This document shows positions 18,112 to 27,529 of a stretch of 64,000 nt of DNA, in pieces; within the stretch, counting starts at the first letter, position 1, and the number at the start of each line of letters is the position of its first letter. The notes beneath the pieces were generated by a model. That model was not told where the DNA came from and made no database searches. It saw only the letters and a list, made by a program, of their open reading frames with translations. This stretch comes from Mycolicibacterium baixiangningiae (GTDB lineage Bacteria > Actinomycetota > Actinomycetes > Mycobacteriales > Mycobacteriaceae), in the NCBI RefSeq assembly GCF_016313185.1, contig NZ_CP066218.1, positions 992,001 to 1,056,000 on the forward strand, given 5' to 3'. Made by a program: the position numbers and the translations under genes.

Positions 18112-18405
18112 GTGATGCATGCACCAGCCCACTTCGATGCGGAGGTGCTTTCGGCACTTGGGCGACTGCAGCGCGGCGGTGCGCTCACCGTCGTGGAGGT
18201 CGATACAGCACTTGGCGAACTCCGGCGGGCACCGGTGACTCGGCACAATCTCACTCCCGTGGCGGTCGGAGCGTGGGCGCGCCGCGACACACTCCGACTG
18301 GCCGATGCGCTCTACGTCGAGCTGGCAGATACCGCTGGTCTGACGTTGCTGACGACGGACCAGACGCTGGCACGTGCTTGGCCTTTTGCTGACGTGATCA
18401 TCTGA
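18112..18405 (+). pseudogene. VapC-type PIN toxin, 5'-truncated
   Basis: The frame matches residues ~39 to the end of the intact VapC at 58421-58828 with few changes. The first ~38 codons, including the first catalytic aspartate in VVIDASAMVDLL, are gone, as is the antitoxin gene. It cannot be an active ribonuclease. The join to foreign sequence is at about 18110, right after the immunity remnant. Confidence 0.82.
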
Positions 18406-18587
18406 GTCGGTCTGTCGCGCGAACAGGCAGCCCGCGGTCCGCCGGAATGCTTGGGGCCGCCCGTCTCCGACCCTGATCTAACCGCACGCGCCACCCTGTG
18501 AGGATCCAAGATCTGTGCACGAGTCCGCCGATGAGGGCAATGGTGAAGGCGCAAATAGCGATGGGATTCCACTGGTAGCCTAGTCCC

Positions 18588-18828
18588 ATGGAGGCTGTCA
18601 TTGACTCCGGTGGTCGAATAGTCCTGCCCCAAGCAGTTGCGTGACGCGTTGGGTCTGACTCCCGGATCCAAGGTGGATATCTCAGCGTATGGCGGTGGGC
18701 TGCACGTCATTCCCGGAGGGCGGACGGCTCGACTCGAGCGCGATGAGGACGGGCGCCTGGTAGCCAGGGCGGATACGGTCGTCACCGATGAGATGATGTT
18801 CGCCCTCATCGATTCGGGACGGCGGTGA
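18588..18828 (+). pseudogene. AbrB/MazE-type antitoxin, frameshifted
   Basis: Copy of the intact antitoxin gene at 59015-59254. One extra C in the run at about 18630 (CCCC here, CCC there) shifts the frame after GGRIVLP and leads to an early stop. The remaining codons, from LRDALGLTPGSKVDISAY to the end, stay readable in the second frame. The -10-like/leader segment before the ATG (GGTAGCCTAGTCCC) is identical in both copies. Confidence 0.85.
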
Positions 18829-19202
18829 CGCCGGCGCCGGTGACGGTGACGGTGGTCGATACCAGCGTCGCAGTGCCCCTCCTCGTGACCTCGCACCCGC
18901 AACACACCCTGATCGCGAAGTGGGCCAAGGCGCGGTCTCTTGGGCTCAGCGGGCACGCGCTGGCCGAAACTTATTCAGTGCTCACCCGTCTGCCTGCCGA
19001 TGCTCGCGTCAGCCCTAGTGACGCGGTCGCACTGATCGATGAGAACTTCCCCGAATCCTTTCAACTCGGCGCCCGGGCCGCGCGGAACACCCACCGCGAG
19101 TTCGCCCGCCGAGGAATCGCCGGGGGCGCGACCTATGACGGGCTTGTCGCCTTGGCGGCTCGTGAACGCGGTGCCGTGCTGTTCACCCGAGATGCGCGCG
19201 CT
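18825..19202 (+). pseudogene. PIN-domain toxin cut by an IS fragment
   Basis: Matches the intact PIN toxin at 59251-59685 through VLFTRDARAR, then the sequence changes abruptly at about 19200 into an IS256-family transposase remnant. The last ~20 residues of the toxin are lost. The catalytic aspartate (VVDTSVAVPLL) and the other acidic residues are still present, but the partner antitoxin is frameshifted, so a functional toxin is unlikely to be tolerated. Confidence 0.8.
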
Positions 19203-19315
19203 AGAGTCTCGACGAGTTTGTCCATCCGCCGGGTGGAGACCCCCAGCAGGTAGCAGGTGGCGACCACCGTGGTCAGGCGACGTTCTTCGGGGACAAGCCA
19301 CTGAACGCTGACATC
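19200..19315 (-). mobile_element. IS256-family transposase fragment
   Basis: The minus strand reads WLVPEERRLTTVVATCYLLG and then VSTRRMDKLVETL, a stretch typical of IS256/mutator-type transposases. Only about 38 codons remain, with no inverted repeats visible. It marks the end of the decayed duplicate block and has cut the PIN toxin gene on one side. On the other side it abuts an open frame that lacks a start. Confidence 0.75.
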
Positions 19316-19969
19316 GAGAATCTCTTGCTCTACAACATCGATTCGTTCAGGGCAGCGAGACGAAACGGAATCCGCTTCGAGCACGGTGGCGCAGGCGGTG
19401 GTCAGTACCCATTCGGATACCGCTACGCGGTCGCACCCCGGTCGGCTCCCTTGGCGCACTGGCAGCAGGGGCGGACGCTAGCGTCATTCGGTTGGACCGA
19501 CTTAGGTGCTTTCGTCGGTGAAAAGAAGTTGGCACAGGTGTGGCTCGCTCTCGCGTGCGGAAAGGCCGAAGTCGAGGTGCCGGCAGCAGCTACGCGCGGG
19601 ACACCATTCGCAGTGAAGGTCGAGATCCGGCCGCACCTCGAACGCCGCCCGGTGATAGGTGGATTGATGAAGGGCGTTATCGACGGGGTGGTCTGTGCCT
19701 TCCAAGCCCACACCGATACGTCGGTCCTGCCGGACGTAGTAACCCGCCTCGTGAAGGATCTCCCAGCACGCCCGGAGGAGATCGAGCGTTGTCTGCTCGA
19801 TCAACGCCGAGCCGTGCTCGGCGCCGTACCACGGCTCGTCTCTCCCTACCGCGAAGGCGTCAAGTGGGATCCCGCGGATCATCTCTGCGTTGCCGGAGAG
19901 GTGCTCACCGCTGAAGCAGTCGATGCGCGCTGGGCGATCAAAGGTCAGATCGTCGAACTTCTCCGCTGA
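19280..19969 (+). CDS. Unknown protein, probably 5'-truncated at the IS remnant
   Basis: The frame is coherent from about 19280 (TFFGDKPLNADIENLLLYNI) to the TGA at 19969, roughly 229 residues, with TTG 19325 the first usable start codon. Sequence sense continues upstream of that codon until it meets the transposase remnant, so the N-terminus was probably lost. Visible motifs are GGAGGGQYPFGYRYAV and LKGVIDG-like MKGVIDGVVCAFQAH; no family is recognised. It may be a degraded gene. Confidence 0.5.
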   Translation, partial: TFFGDKPLNADIENLLLYNIDSFRAARRNGIRFEHGGAGGGQYPFGYRYAVAPRSAPLAHWQQGRTLASFGWTDLGAFVGEKKLAQVWLALACGKAEVEVPAAATRGTPFAVKVEIRPHLERRPVIGGLMKGVIDGVVCAFQAHTDTSVLPDVVTRLVKDLPARPEEIERCLLDQRRAVLGAVPRLVSPYREGVKWDPADHLCVAGEVLTAEAVDARWAIKGQIVELLR

Positions 19970-19991
19970 GGCGATGCAACCACGGGAAACT

Positions 19992-20136
19992 AGCGATCGC
20001 GGTAGCCCTCAGGGCGCGCCCCGGAGCCGCAGGGCAGATCGGACGAGGGATGCTGGTCGGGATGATCGCTGCCCCAGCTGCATTGGCCGTGGTCCTGCCA
20101 GGACTTTTGATCGCGCAGGCTGCGGGTCTTGTCTGA
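19992..20136 (+). pseudogene. C-terminal remnant of a small membrane protein
   Basis: Reads ARPGAAGQIGRGMLVGMIAA and ends LLIAQAAGLV before TGA at 20134-20136. This matches the C-terminal half of the small membrane protein at 44649-44954. The start and first half are missing. It ends four bases before the dimethylformamidase gene and so marks the left border of the catabolic island. Confidence 0.75.
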
Positions 20137-20140
20137 CCGG

Positions 20141-22441
20141 TCAGATCACCTCCTCGATGGGGGCCGAGTCGCTGAAACGCTGGATCACGTTGGCCGTTAT
20201 CCGCGCGACCGCGTTGTCACCGTCGTGGTGGAAGAGACTTGCGCACCAACTCATCGAGGATGTCGCGAACATGGCGCCACCGTTCGGAGTGGTGAAGTAG
20301 GTGATGTCCGCTCGCACCAACGGGCTTTCCTCTCCGTTGGTCGCGGGGTTCGCCCCGTAGATCTCCTCCGTCGTGAGCATCGAATTCTGGTCGTGGCCCA
20401 CGGAGGTGGCAAGAACCCGCGTGTGCGGGGGACTACCTTGGTCGAGGTCGTAGCGATCCACCTCCAGGCCGGCGGCGCCGCCGTTGACCAAGCCGAAGTC
20501 GCCGAGGCGCTCACTCGTGTCGACGCCTTCGGTGATCCATGCGACCCCCGGATCGGCGACGTCTGAGAGGTATTCGTAATAGGTCGACACTGCCATGGTG
20601 TGAGCGGCATACCCTGTGCCCCACACTTTCTGCGGTGCGCGGCCGCGCATCCGCCAGAGACCACCCTTCTCACCGGTGGTTGAGTGCTGAAGCTCGCCCG
20701 GACGCCCCCGCCATGACTGGTCGCCGTTCTCCCCCCGGCGGATTTCGACGACATGGTCCTTGTCGGGCGCGACGCTGGTGACCCAGTACATCCCGTTGCC
20801 GCCCAGGTACATTCCGCGGCCTCCGCCTGCCAGATAGATCTCCCAGGCATCGATCATCTCGGCGGAGTAATACTCCGGATGGGTGGCCGTCAGCACCGTG
20901 GTGTAGCGCGAAAGCAGCTCTGCGCCTTCAGTGTGGAGGTCGTGATCGGTAGCGATGTCGTAGTTGAACCCGCGATCGGTCATCCAGCAGACCAGATGCA
21001 GATCTGCGGGATACTGCCACACCTGGGAGCTCTGCTCGTGCTGGTAGCTGGGCTGCATGTTCAATTGCGGTCGCCGCCAGCTGGAGTACTGCACGCCGCG
21101 GCCGTCGAGGTGCTTGTCGTAGCACGACAGTCCGTACTGGTCGATCCCACTGTTCATGGCGAAGTCGAGATCCTCCAGAACGGTGATGTGCCCGTTGCCG
21201 AGCTGACCCATCGGGGTGTTCTGATACACCTGGCTGTTGGTGTAGGCCAGGTAGCTGAAGGTGGGGATGAGCAACAGGATGGGGCTGGTGGCGGTACCTC
21301 GCGGCGCGGTGACGAAGAAGGGCACGAAGAACGTCTCCGGTCCGTCCTCGCGAACTTCCTTACACTCCAGGGCATAACAGCCGCTGGCGAGGTCTGCCGG
21401 AACTGTGAATTCGAGGGTCGTCGGCCAGCGGCAATCGTCGAGGGAGTCGTTGTGGAACCACATGGCTCCGTACTCGTGGGGCGCGTGGGCGAAGTTGAAC
21501 TCCTTGCCGGACCATCTCCAGCCGGTCATTCCTCGATCGGGCTGGTTGACGCATTCACCGATCAACCCGGCGACGGGTTCTTCCACCCGGTCCCCGAGTC
21601 CGGGGCCGGCGACCGAGGTGTCCTGTCCCAGTTGCCATGCCGCGGCGGGCGCGCATTTGTCGCGTGCGGCGTGGCAGTCCGCGATCTGATCGGGGTTCAA
21701 GGCGTGCGACCAGAACCGGGGCGCGTCGATCTTGCCGTTGAACCCCGCGGTGACGCGTTGTCGGGGCTCGACGGTGCTGCGGACGCCGATGCCGCCCAGA
21801 AGCGCATCGGTGCCCGAGTCCCCGGGTGCGGCGGCGGTATCGACCGTATCGGCGGACCCGTCGAACGGGACGACGAGCCCGAAAATGCTGTTGGTGCTGT
21901 TGATCACCGACCGCTGGGACAGCGTCACGGTATTGGCGGCGACATCGACCACGGCGACCACCGAATACCAGACCTCTCTGAGGAGAGGCATTCCTGTGCA
22001 CACGCGGGTGGTGTTGCCCGCACCGTCGCCGAGTAGGACCGTGAGCCCCTCCGGCTCGAGGACGACCGCCCATCCGGTGGCCGTGTGGTCGTCCCATCGC
22101 GACATCAGACCCTGCCGGCCGAGCGAGGGCAGAGTCGGCCACACGTAGAAGTGCACCGTGAAGGAGTCGGCGCCGACCAGCCTGCCGTCCGGGTCGGGGA
22201 TCCGCACGAAGCCGCCACTCTGGGTGAACTGGTCCGCGACGGACAGTCGCTGGTCGAGCGTCGACGGGATGTGCACCGTGCGCATTCCCGGACCTGCGGG
22301 GTTGAGGTTGCCGTTGTACATACGCAACAGTCGCGTATCGACAGGGCCGTCGCCGGTGTGCGCCAGATGAAACGTCAGTGATTCGCCGGGCGCCACGTTA
22401 GGCCGAGAGTTGTAGCCGCGCAACCGAAGTGCACTGTTCAT
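20141..22441 (-). CDS. dmfA2: N,N-dimethylformamidase large subunit
   Basis: 766 residues, the normal size for the large subunit. The N-terminal ~290 residues include a LamG/concanavalin-like domain (about 85-265, SFTVHFYVWPTLPSLGRQGL). The C-terminal ~450 residues match the DmfA2 catalytic domain, with the characteristic LLLIPTFSYLAYTNS and tyrosine/glutamate-rich metal-site region (HPEYYSAEMIDAWE). Family enzymes use a mononuclear iron held by Tyr/Glu residues to hydrolyse dimethylformamide to dimethylamine and formate. The ATG overlaps the small-subunit stop (ATGA). The natural substrate here may be another small formamide or amide, since the island also encodes amino-alcohol-type enzymes. 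Confidence 0.88.
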   Translation of the reverse strand: MNSALRLRGYNSRPNVAPGESLTFHLAHTGDGPVDTRLLRMYNGNLNPAGPGMRTVHIPSTLDQRLSVADQFTQSGGFVRIPDPDGRLVGADSFTVHFYVWPTLPSLGRQGLMSRWDDHTATGWAVVLEPEGLTVLLGDGAGNTTRVCTGMPLLREVWYSVVAVVDVAANTVTLSQRSVINSTNSIFGLVVPFDGSADTVDTAAAPGDSGTDALLGGIGVRSTVEPRQRVTAGFNGKIDAPRFWSHALNPDQIADCHAARDKCAPAAAWQLGQDTSVAGPGLGDRVEEPVAGLIGECVNQPDRGMTGWRWSGKEFNFAHAPHEYGAMWFHNDSLDDCRWPTTLEFTVPADLASGCYALECKEVREDGPETFFVPFFVTAPRGTATSPILLLIPTFSYLAYTNSQVYQNTPMGQLGNGHITVLEDLDFAMNSGIDQYGLSCYDKHLDGRGVQYSSWRRPQLNMQPSYQHEQSSQVWQYPADLHLVCWMTDRGFNYDIATDHDLHTEGAELLSRYTTVLTATHPEYYSAEMIDAWEIYLAGGGRGMYLGGNGMYWVTSVAPDKDHVVEIRRGENGDQSWRGRPGELQHSTTGEKGGLWRMRGRAPQKVWGTGYAAHTMAVSTYYEYLSDVADPGVAWITEGVDTSERLGDFGLVNGGAAGLEVDRYDLDQGSPPHTRVLATSVGHDQNSMLTTEEIYGANPATNGEESPLVRADITYFTTPNGGAMFATSSMSWCASLFHHDGDNAVARITANVIQRFSDSAPIEEVI

Positions 22442-22833
22442 ATGTTGTCTGCTTCCACTGAGCCGATGCCGGTGATCTCGTGCGCCCGCTCGAGGAACGC
22501 GGCGGCGATGGCGTCCTCCTTGGTGCGGAAGGTACGAGAGGTGTCGACGGTCGGTGGCACGCCGCGCTCGGCGTGCAGGCGTGCCAGGTAATAGCTTTCG
22601 TAGGACGGTGCGGCGTAGGCGAAGGTGCGCCCTTCGATCGGCGCCATCCGCATGAAGTTGAGCAGGTGGCGCAACGCGAGTGTTCGCGGCTTCCTGCCGA
22701 TCACATCGCTGCAGAACTCGTCGATGGTCTCGGGTGTCACTGCGTCGCGAAGTGCGGCGCGCCGGCGCTCATCGAAGCGCCGACGGATCTCGGCGTTGCG
22801 ATCCTCGACCACCGTCTGTCCGGTCAACGGCAT
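22438..22833 (-). CDS. dmfA1: N,N-dimethylformamidase small subunit
   Basis: 131 residues, as in known small subunits. It begins MPLTGQTVVEDRNAEIRRRF and carries FCSDVIGRKPRTLALRHLLN and YYLARLHAERGV. It is helical and soluble. It ends in an ATGA overlap with the large subunit gene, so the two are made in step as a heteromeric enzyme. It starts 19 bases after the substrate-binding lipoprotein gene, so it belongs to the ABC transporter operon. Confidence 0.85.
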   Translation of the reverse strand: MPLTGQTVVEDRNAEIRRRFDERRRAALRDAVTPETIDEFCSDVIGRKPRTLALRHLLNFMRMAPIEGRTFAYAAPSYESYYLARLHAERGVPPTVDTSRTFRTKEDAIAAAFLERAHEITGIGSVEADNI

Positions 22834-22852
22834 GAATGCTGTGCCTTTCGTG

Positions 22853-23878
22853 TCACTGGTAATTGCCGACGGCTTCGTCACAGGTGGCCAGGTTGTCTTT
22901 GGTGATGGTCGCCGCCTCGAGGGTGGTCGACTTCTGAACCTCTCCGCCGCTGAGGAGATCGACGGTGACCTCAGCGCCGGTGTGCCCCAGCGCGAACGGA
23001 TCCCACAGTGCGGTGGCGTACTGCTTGCCCGCTTCGATGTTGCGGTAGCCCACCGGGTCACAGTCGGCGCCGACGGCCACATAATCCCGGCCGGCGATGG
23101 TGCCGGCGCGTTCGCCGGCGAGGATGGCGCCGTCGAGCATCACGTCGGAGTGGGCGAACACTCCGACGATGTTGTCGGCGGCGTGGCGGGAGAACATCTG
23201 CGCGGCGACGGTGGTCGCTTCGGTGCCATCCCAGTTGGCGGTCATCGACGACACGATCTTCAGATCCGGTGCGATCTGCGCCAGGGTCTCTTCGAATCCC
23301 TTCTTCCGCAGGATGGTGGTGGCACCCCCGGGAGAGCCCTCGATCTGCAGGATCGTGCCCTGCACCGGCTTTTCTCGGGCGGTGAGCCCGTCCACGATCG
23401 CCTGCGCGCTGCTGGCGCCGATCTTCTCTTCGTCGTAGCCCCAGAACGCGTCATAGAGGTTGTCGTCATCAGTGGCCGGCTGGTAGATGCCGACGACGAT
23501 CTTGGTGTCGGGGGACTGCTGGCGCGCTCGGGCGTAGGCGGGGATCAGGGAGGAGGTATCGGTCGGCCACAGCACGATCGCGGCGGGCTTGGTGCTCAGC
23601 GCCTGGTTGAACTTCTGCATCTGGTCGGCGCCGGCGCCGTATTCGCTGTACTCGGTCACGACTTTGAGGCCCGCGCCCTCGAGGTCCTCGGTGACCGTGT
23701 CGGCGAAGTTGGATTGTGTGGGGTTCGAGCGGGGGAGGGTCAGGACGTAGGCGGACTGGCCCTCGACCCCCTCAGTGGAACCCCCTGCGGCGCTGCCGTT
23801 GTCGCCGCCGGTTGAGCAGCCACTGACGGTAAGGGTGACAGTCAGCGTGGCCATCGTGGCGATCCGAATTCGGTTCAT
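22853..23878 (-). CDS. ABC transporter substrate-binding lipoprotein (sugar-type)
   Basis: 341 residues with a clear lipoprotein signal (hydrophobic residues 6-19 then VSGCSTGG, lipobox Cys at ~21). The mature part is a periplasmic-binding-protein type I (RbsB-like) fold: QAIVDGLTAREKPVQGTILQ and GVFAHSDVMLDGAI. It is anchored outside the membrane and passes ligand to the two permeases. It overlaps the permease gene upstream by an ATGA. Its placement next to dimethylformamidase suggests that the ligand is an amide or a related small compound rather than a sugar, which is an inference. Confidence 0.88.
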   Translation of the reverse strand: MNRIRIATMATLTVTLTVSGCSTGGDNGSAAGGSTEGVEGQSAYVLTLPRSNPTQSNFADTVTEDLEGAGLKVVTEYSEYGAGADQMQKFNQALSTKPAAIVLWPTDTSSLIPAYARARQQSPDTKIVVGIYQPATDDDNLYDAFWGYDEEKIGASSAQAIVDGLTAREKPVQGTILQIEGSPGGATTILRKKGFEETLAQIAPDLKIVSSMTANWDGTEATTVAAQMFSRHAADNIVGVFAHSDVMLDGAILAGERAGTIAGRDYVAVGADCDPVGYRNIEAGKQYATALWDPFALGHTGAEVTVDLLSGGEVQKSTTLEAATITKDNLATCDEAVGNYQ

Positions 23879-24918
23879 CGGGATCCTTCGTCGAGGGTGG
23901 TGGACTCCGCCGCCGTTGCGGCGGAAGCTGTTTGGCCTTCGGCGATGACGAGCCGTTGTGAGCCGCGTTGCACCAGTCGGCGTAGTGGACGATCGCAGAT
24001 CACCACGACGACCAACACGACGCCGTTGACCAGCTGGATGGTCGCCGATGCGACGCCGCCAAGGCTGAGGCCGTTGTTGAGGATCGCGAGCAGCAACGCC
24101 CCGCCCACGGCCCCGACCAGGGAGCCGCGTCCGCCGGTGAGCGCGATCCCACCGATGAGCACTGCGGTGGCGGCCTGCAGCAGGTACGCGTTGTTCGGGC
24201 CCGGCTGCCCAGTGGCCAGGGCGACACCTTCGAGGGCGCCGCCGATCCCGGCGCAGCCGGCGCAGAGGACCAGGGCGGCGACCACGCTCGAGGTGACGGG
24301 CAGGCCGGTGGACCGGGCGCGGATGCCGTCGCTGCCGATGGCGTAGAGAAACCGGCCCCACCAGGCCCGCTTGACCACCACGATCAGCAGGGCCACCAAG
24401 GCGAGTTGCAGAACGGATTGCCTCGAGAGGACGCCGAGGAGCGGCTCGGTCAGCTCCAGGCCGGGTTGATAGTCGGCCATGGTCACGACGTTGTTGCCGG
24501 TGACCAGGTAGCCGAGACCGATGCCGAGCATCATCGTCGCCACGGTGACGGCCAGGGAGGCGATCCGCACCGCCCCGGTGGCCAGGCCGTTCACCAGTCC
24601 GATGAGCAGTGCGGAGCCGACGCCGACGGCGACGCTGAGGGCCAGGCCCAGCTCGTCGGCGTACTGCACGGTGATCAGGCCGGCGAGGGGGAACGTCGCA
24701 GCGATCGAGAGGTCGAATTCGCCGGTGATCATGACGACGGCGAGGCCGGCCGACACCAACGCCAGCGTCGCGAAGACCTGCATCAGCGCGTAGAGGTTCC
24801 CGGCACTGGAGAACCCGGGCACCGCCACGGCGCACGCTACGTACGCGATGAGGGCGATCAACCACGTCAGCAGAGTGCGGGCGCCCCAATAGGTGGAGCG
24901 GGTGAGGGTTTTGCTCAT
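23875..24918 (-). CDS. ABC transporter permease 1 (RbsC-like)
   Basis: 347 residues with eight to ten hydrophobic segments. It has the branched-chain/ribose permease signatures, including VMITGEFDLSIAATFPLAG (the G-x-D-L-S motif) and ATAVLIGGIALTGGRGSLVG. ATG 24918 is chosen because it overlaps the upstream permease stop (ATGA). It forms the membrane channel with the second permease, energised by the ATPase encoded first in the operon. Confidence 0.9.
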   Translation of the reverse strand: MSKTLTRSTYWGARTLLTWLIALIAYVACAVAVPGFSSAGNLYALMQVFATLALVSAGLAVVMITGEFDLSIAATFPLAGLITVQYADELGLALSVAVGVGSALLIGLVNGLATGAVRIASLAVTVATMMLGIGLGYLVTGNNVVTMADYQPGLELTEPLLGVLSRQSVLQLALVALLIVVVKRAWWGRFLYAIGSDGIRARSTGLPVTSSVVAALVLCAGCAGIGGALEGVALATGQPGPNNAYLLQAATAVLIGGIALTGGRGSLVGAVGGALLLAILNNGLSLGGVASATIQLVNGVVLVVVVICDRPLRRLVQRGSQRLVIAEGQTASAATAAESTTLDEGSR

Positions 24919-25880
24919 CGCGCACTCTTCGTCTTGAGGACGCCGGACATCAGCACGACGAGCAGGATCAGTACGCCTTCGGTGACGAGCTGCATCTCGT
25001 AGCTCAGGCCAGCCAGGGCGGCGACGTTGTTGAGCAGTCCGGCGAACACGGCGCCGATGGCGGCTCCGACAGGCGTGCCCACACCGCCGGCGATCGCGAC
25101 GCCGCCGACGACGACGGCCACGATGGCGTCGAAACCCAAACCGGCTCCCGACATCAGCTGCCCCTGGTTGGACTGGGCCGCGAGCAGCGCTCCCGCGAGG
25201 CCGGTCGTGGCGCCGGAGATGGCGAAGGCTGCGGTGATGAGCACAGTGCGGCGGTACCCCGACACCAGGCTCGCGGGCTCGTTGAGTCCGAACAGGGTCA
25301 GTTGGCGACCGAACACGGTTCGGCGTAGCACCCACAGCAGAACGATGGTGAGAACGAGGAACACAGCGGTCTGGAACGGCAGGACACCGAGCACGTTCAT
25401 GTTGAGCACGGAGTTGTTGCCGTCGCTGAGTACGGTCTGCCCGTTGGTCCACAGCTGTCCCAGGCCGACCAGGATGGCGGCCGAGGCGATGGTGACGATG
25501 ATGGGGTCGGCGCCGAATCGGCCGACGACGATACCTTGGAGCGCGCCGACTGCGGTGCCGAGGGCGACGGTGAGCAGCACCGCGACGACGACACCGAACT
25601 GCCCGTTGGACGCGAACGTGATGGTGCACAACGCGACCAGGGCGGGTATGGACAGCGAGAACACCTGACCGGCGATGGTGATGAAGCTCAGTCCGACGGC
25701 GATGATTCCGATCAGGGACACCGACAGGCACAGACCGCGGATGTTGGACGCGGTGGGGAAGGCATCGATGGTGACGGTGGCGACGGCGGCCAGTGCGATC
25801 GTGGCAGCGGTGACCAACCCGGTGGCGGTGGTGCTGAGCCGGGGTGCCCGCAGCGAGGACCGCAGGTCGGTGAGAGTCAT
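24915..25880 (-). CDS. ABC transporter permease 2 (RbsC-like)
   Basis: 321 residues and hydrophobic throughout. The same family pattern is present: ITIAGQVFSLSIPALVALCT corresponds to the G-x-x-x-L-S motif (less canonical than in permease 1) and VVVGGVAIAGGVGTPVGAAI to the later signature. It overlaps both neighbours by four bases, so ATPase, two permeases and binding protein are one tightly coupled operon. Two different permeases suggest a heterodimeric channel. Confidence 0.88.
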   Translation of the reverse strand: MTLTDLRSSLRAPRLSTTATGLVTAATIALAAVATVTIDAFPTASNIRGLCLSVSLIGIIAVGLSFITIAGQVFSLSIPALVALCTITFASNGQFGVVVAVLLTVALGTAVGALQGIVVGRFGADPIIVTIASAAILVGLGQLWTNGQTVLSDGNNSVLNMNVLGVLPFQTAVFLVLTIVLLWVLRRTVFGRQLTLFGLNEPASLVSGYRRTVLITAAFAISGATTGLAGALLAAQSNQGQLMSGAGLGFDAIVAVVVGGVAIAGGVGTPVGAAIGAVFAGLLNNVAALAGLSYEMQLVTEGVLILLVVLMSGVLKTKSAR

Positions 25881-27439
25881 ACCGGCTCTCCGTGCAGGAT
25901 CTCGGTGATCAGCGTGGTCTCGTCGGTGTCATCGACCCAATGGCTGCCGACCGTCCTCCCGCGGTACATGGTGACCGCACGGTCGGCGAGGTCGCGGATC
26001 TCCACGATGTCGGTGCTGTAGACGACCACCAAGACGTGCTCGGCGGCCAAGCGGCGCAGCGCCTGATGAATCTCCGCGCGCGCCCCGATATCGACGCCGC
26101 GGGTCGGTTCACTCATCAGCAACAACTGCGGTTGCATCGCGAGCGCGCGGGCGATGGCGACCTTCTGCTGGTTACCGCCGCTGAACGCCGACGCGTCCTC
26201 GTCCAGCCGCTTCCGGTCGAACCCCACAGCGTCGGCCATCTCGCACGCGAGCTCGCGTTCGCGCTTCCGGCTGAGCACCTGGGTGCCACTGATGCGGCTC
26301 AGCGCGCTCGAGGACATGTTGAAGGTCACTGCGGTATCGAGGAACAGACCCTCGGTCGCGCGATCCGCCGGCACGTATCCGATGCCCCGGCGCTTCGTTG
26401 CCACGCGGCTCGGGACAGCGAGGGCATCGCCGCGCAACGTGATGGATCCTCGGTGCGGGGGCAGAAACCCCGCCAGTGTCCGCACGACATCGTCGGCGCC
26501 GGAGCCGACCTGACCGAACAGCGCGACGATTTCGCCGTCGCGCGCGGTGAAGCCGACGTCTTCGTAACGGCCCTCGACGGTCAGCCCGGTCAGCTCCAGC
26601 ATGTTGGATGTATCGCGGTCACGTTCGTTGGGAACGCTTTTGGTGACGACGGTGTGGGCGTCGCCCAACATGGCCTCGACAATGGCAGGCATCGTGAACT
26701 CGGATCGGCGGCCGGTGGCCGCGACTCGGCCAGATCGGAGAATGGTCACCCGGTCGGCCAGTTCCATGACCTCGCCGAGCCGGTGAGTGATGTAGAGAAC
26801 GGCATGTCCGGCGGCCGCGAGATTACGTGTCACGGTGTGAACGCGGCGGATCTCGACGTCGGAAAGCGTGGCGGTGGGCTCATCAAGGATCAGCACCTGC
26901 GCATCGCGGATCAGCCCACGCGCCAACTCGAGAAGTTGCTGCTGCGCCAATGACAGCGTCTCGACGGGTCGGTCGAGATGGACATCGGTCAGGCCGGCGG
27001 CATCGAGAACCTGGCGAGCCCGCCCGCGGAGGCGCCGGTAGGGGACCAGCCACCGGTTCGCCCGTCCTGCCAGTGCCAGGTTGTCGAGGACGGACAGCTG
27101 CGGCACCACCGAGAGCTCTTGGAAGACCATCGCGACGTCGTCGTCGTAGGCAGGACCGACGACTCGGCCACCACTGGGGGCGATGATGCCGGCCAAGATC
27201 TTGACCAAAGTGCTCTTGCCGGCGCCGTTCTCGCCGAGAAGGGCGTGAATCTCGCCGGCGAGGAATTCGACGTCAACGGACTGCAGAACCGTCACCTCGC
27301 CGTACTTCTTGCTGACAGATTCGGCTGCAAGCAGTGGGGAGGCGCTTGACTCGTCGTGGACGGCTTCGTGTTGTGGCGACGGCACCGGCTCAAACTCCTG
27401 TGGGGACGGGGTGAGGAAGGACGATGGCACGCTGAGCAA
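25877..27439 (-). CDS. ABC transporter ATPase with two nucleotide-binding domains
   Basis: 520 residues, RbsA/MglA-like. Domain 1 (about 38-270) has Walker A GENGAGKST, signature LSLAQQQLLELAR and Walker B VLILDEPTAT. Domain 2 (about 285-515) has a degenerate Walker A (GQVGSGADD), which is usual for this family, with FSGGNQQKVAIARAL and LLMSEPTRGVD. A ~35-residue N-terminal extension precedes domain 1; the true start could be a few codons later. It is the first gene of the ABC-dimethylformamidase operon. Confidence 0.9.
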   Translation of the reverse strand: MLSVPSSFLTPSPQEFEPVPSPQHEAVHDESSASPLLAAESVSKKYGEVTVLQSVDVEFLAGEIHALLGENGAGKSTLVKILAGIIAPSGGRVVGPAYDDDVAMVFQELSVVPQLSVLDNLALAGRANRWLVPYRRLRGRARQVLDAAGLTDVHLDRPVETLSLAQQQLLELARGLIRDAQVLILDEPTATLSDVEIRRVHTVTRNLAAAGHAVLYITHRLGEVMELADRVTILRSGRVAATGRRSEFTMPAIVEAMLGDAHTVVTKSVPNERDRDTSNMLELTGLTVEGRYEDVGFTARDGEIVALFGQVGSGADDVVRTLAGFLPPHRGSITLRGDALAVPSRVATKRRGIGYVPADRATEGLFLDTAVTFNMSSSALSRISGTQVLSRKRERELACEMADAVGFDRKRLDEDASAFSGGNQQKVAIARALAMQPQLLLMSEPTRGVDIGARAEIHQALRRLAAEHVLVVVYSTDIVEIRDLADRAVTMYRGRTVGSHWVDDTDETTLITEILHGEPV

Positions 27440-27529
27440 CGAAAGCTGGCCGCGCGGCCGGCGGTTCGCCGCAGGCGGAGACTCGGCGGGTACCGGCGAT
27501 ACCCGCGGAGCGGACTCTCCGGCCTGGCG

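Noticed and set aside
20753..22036. 427-codon plus-strand frame
   Set aside because: Antisense to the well-supported dimethylformamidase large subunit.
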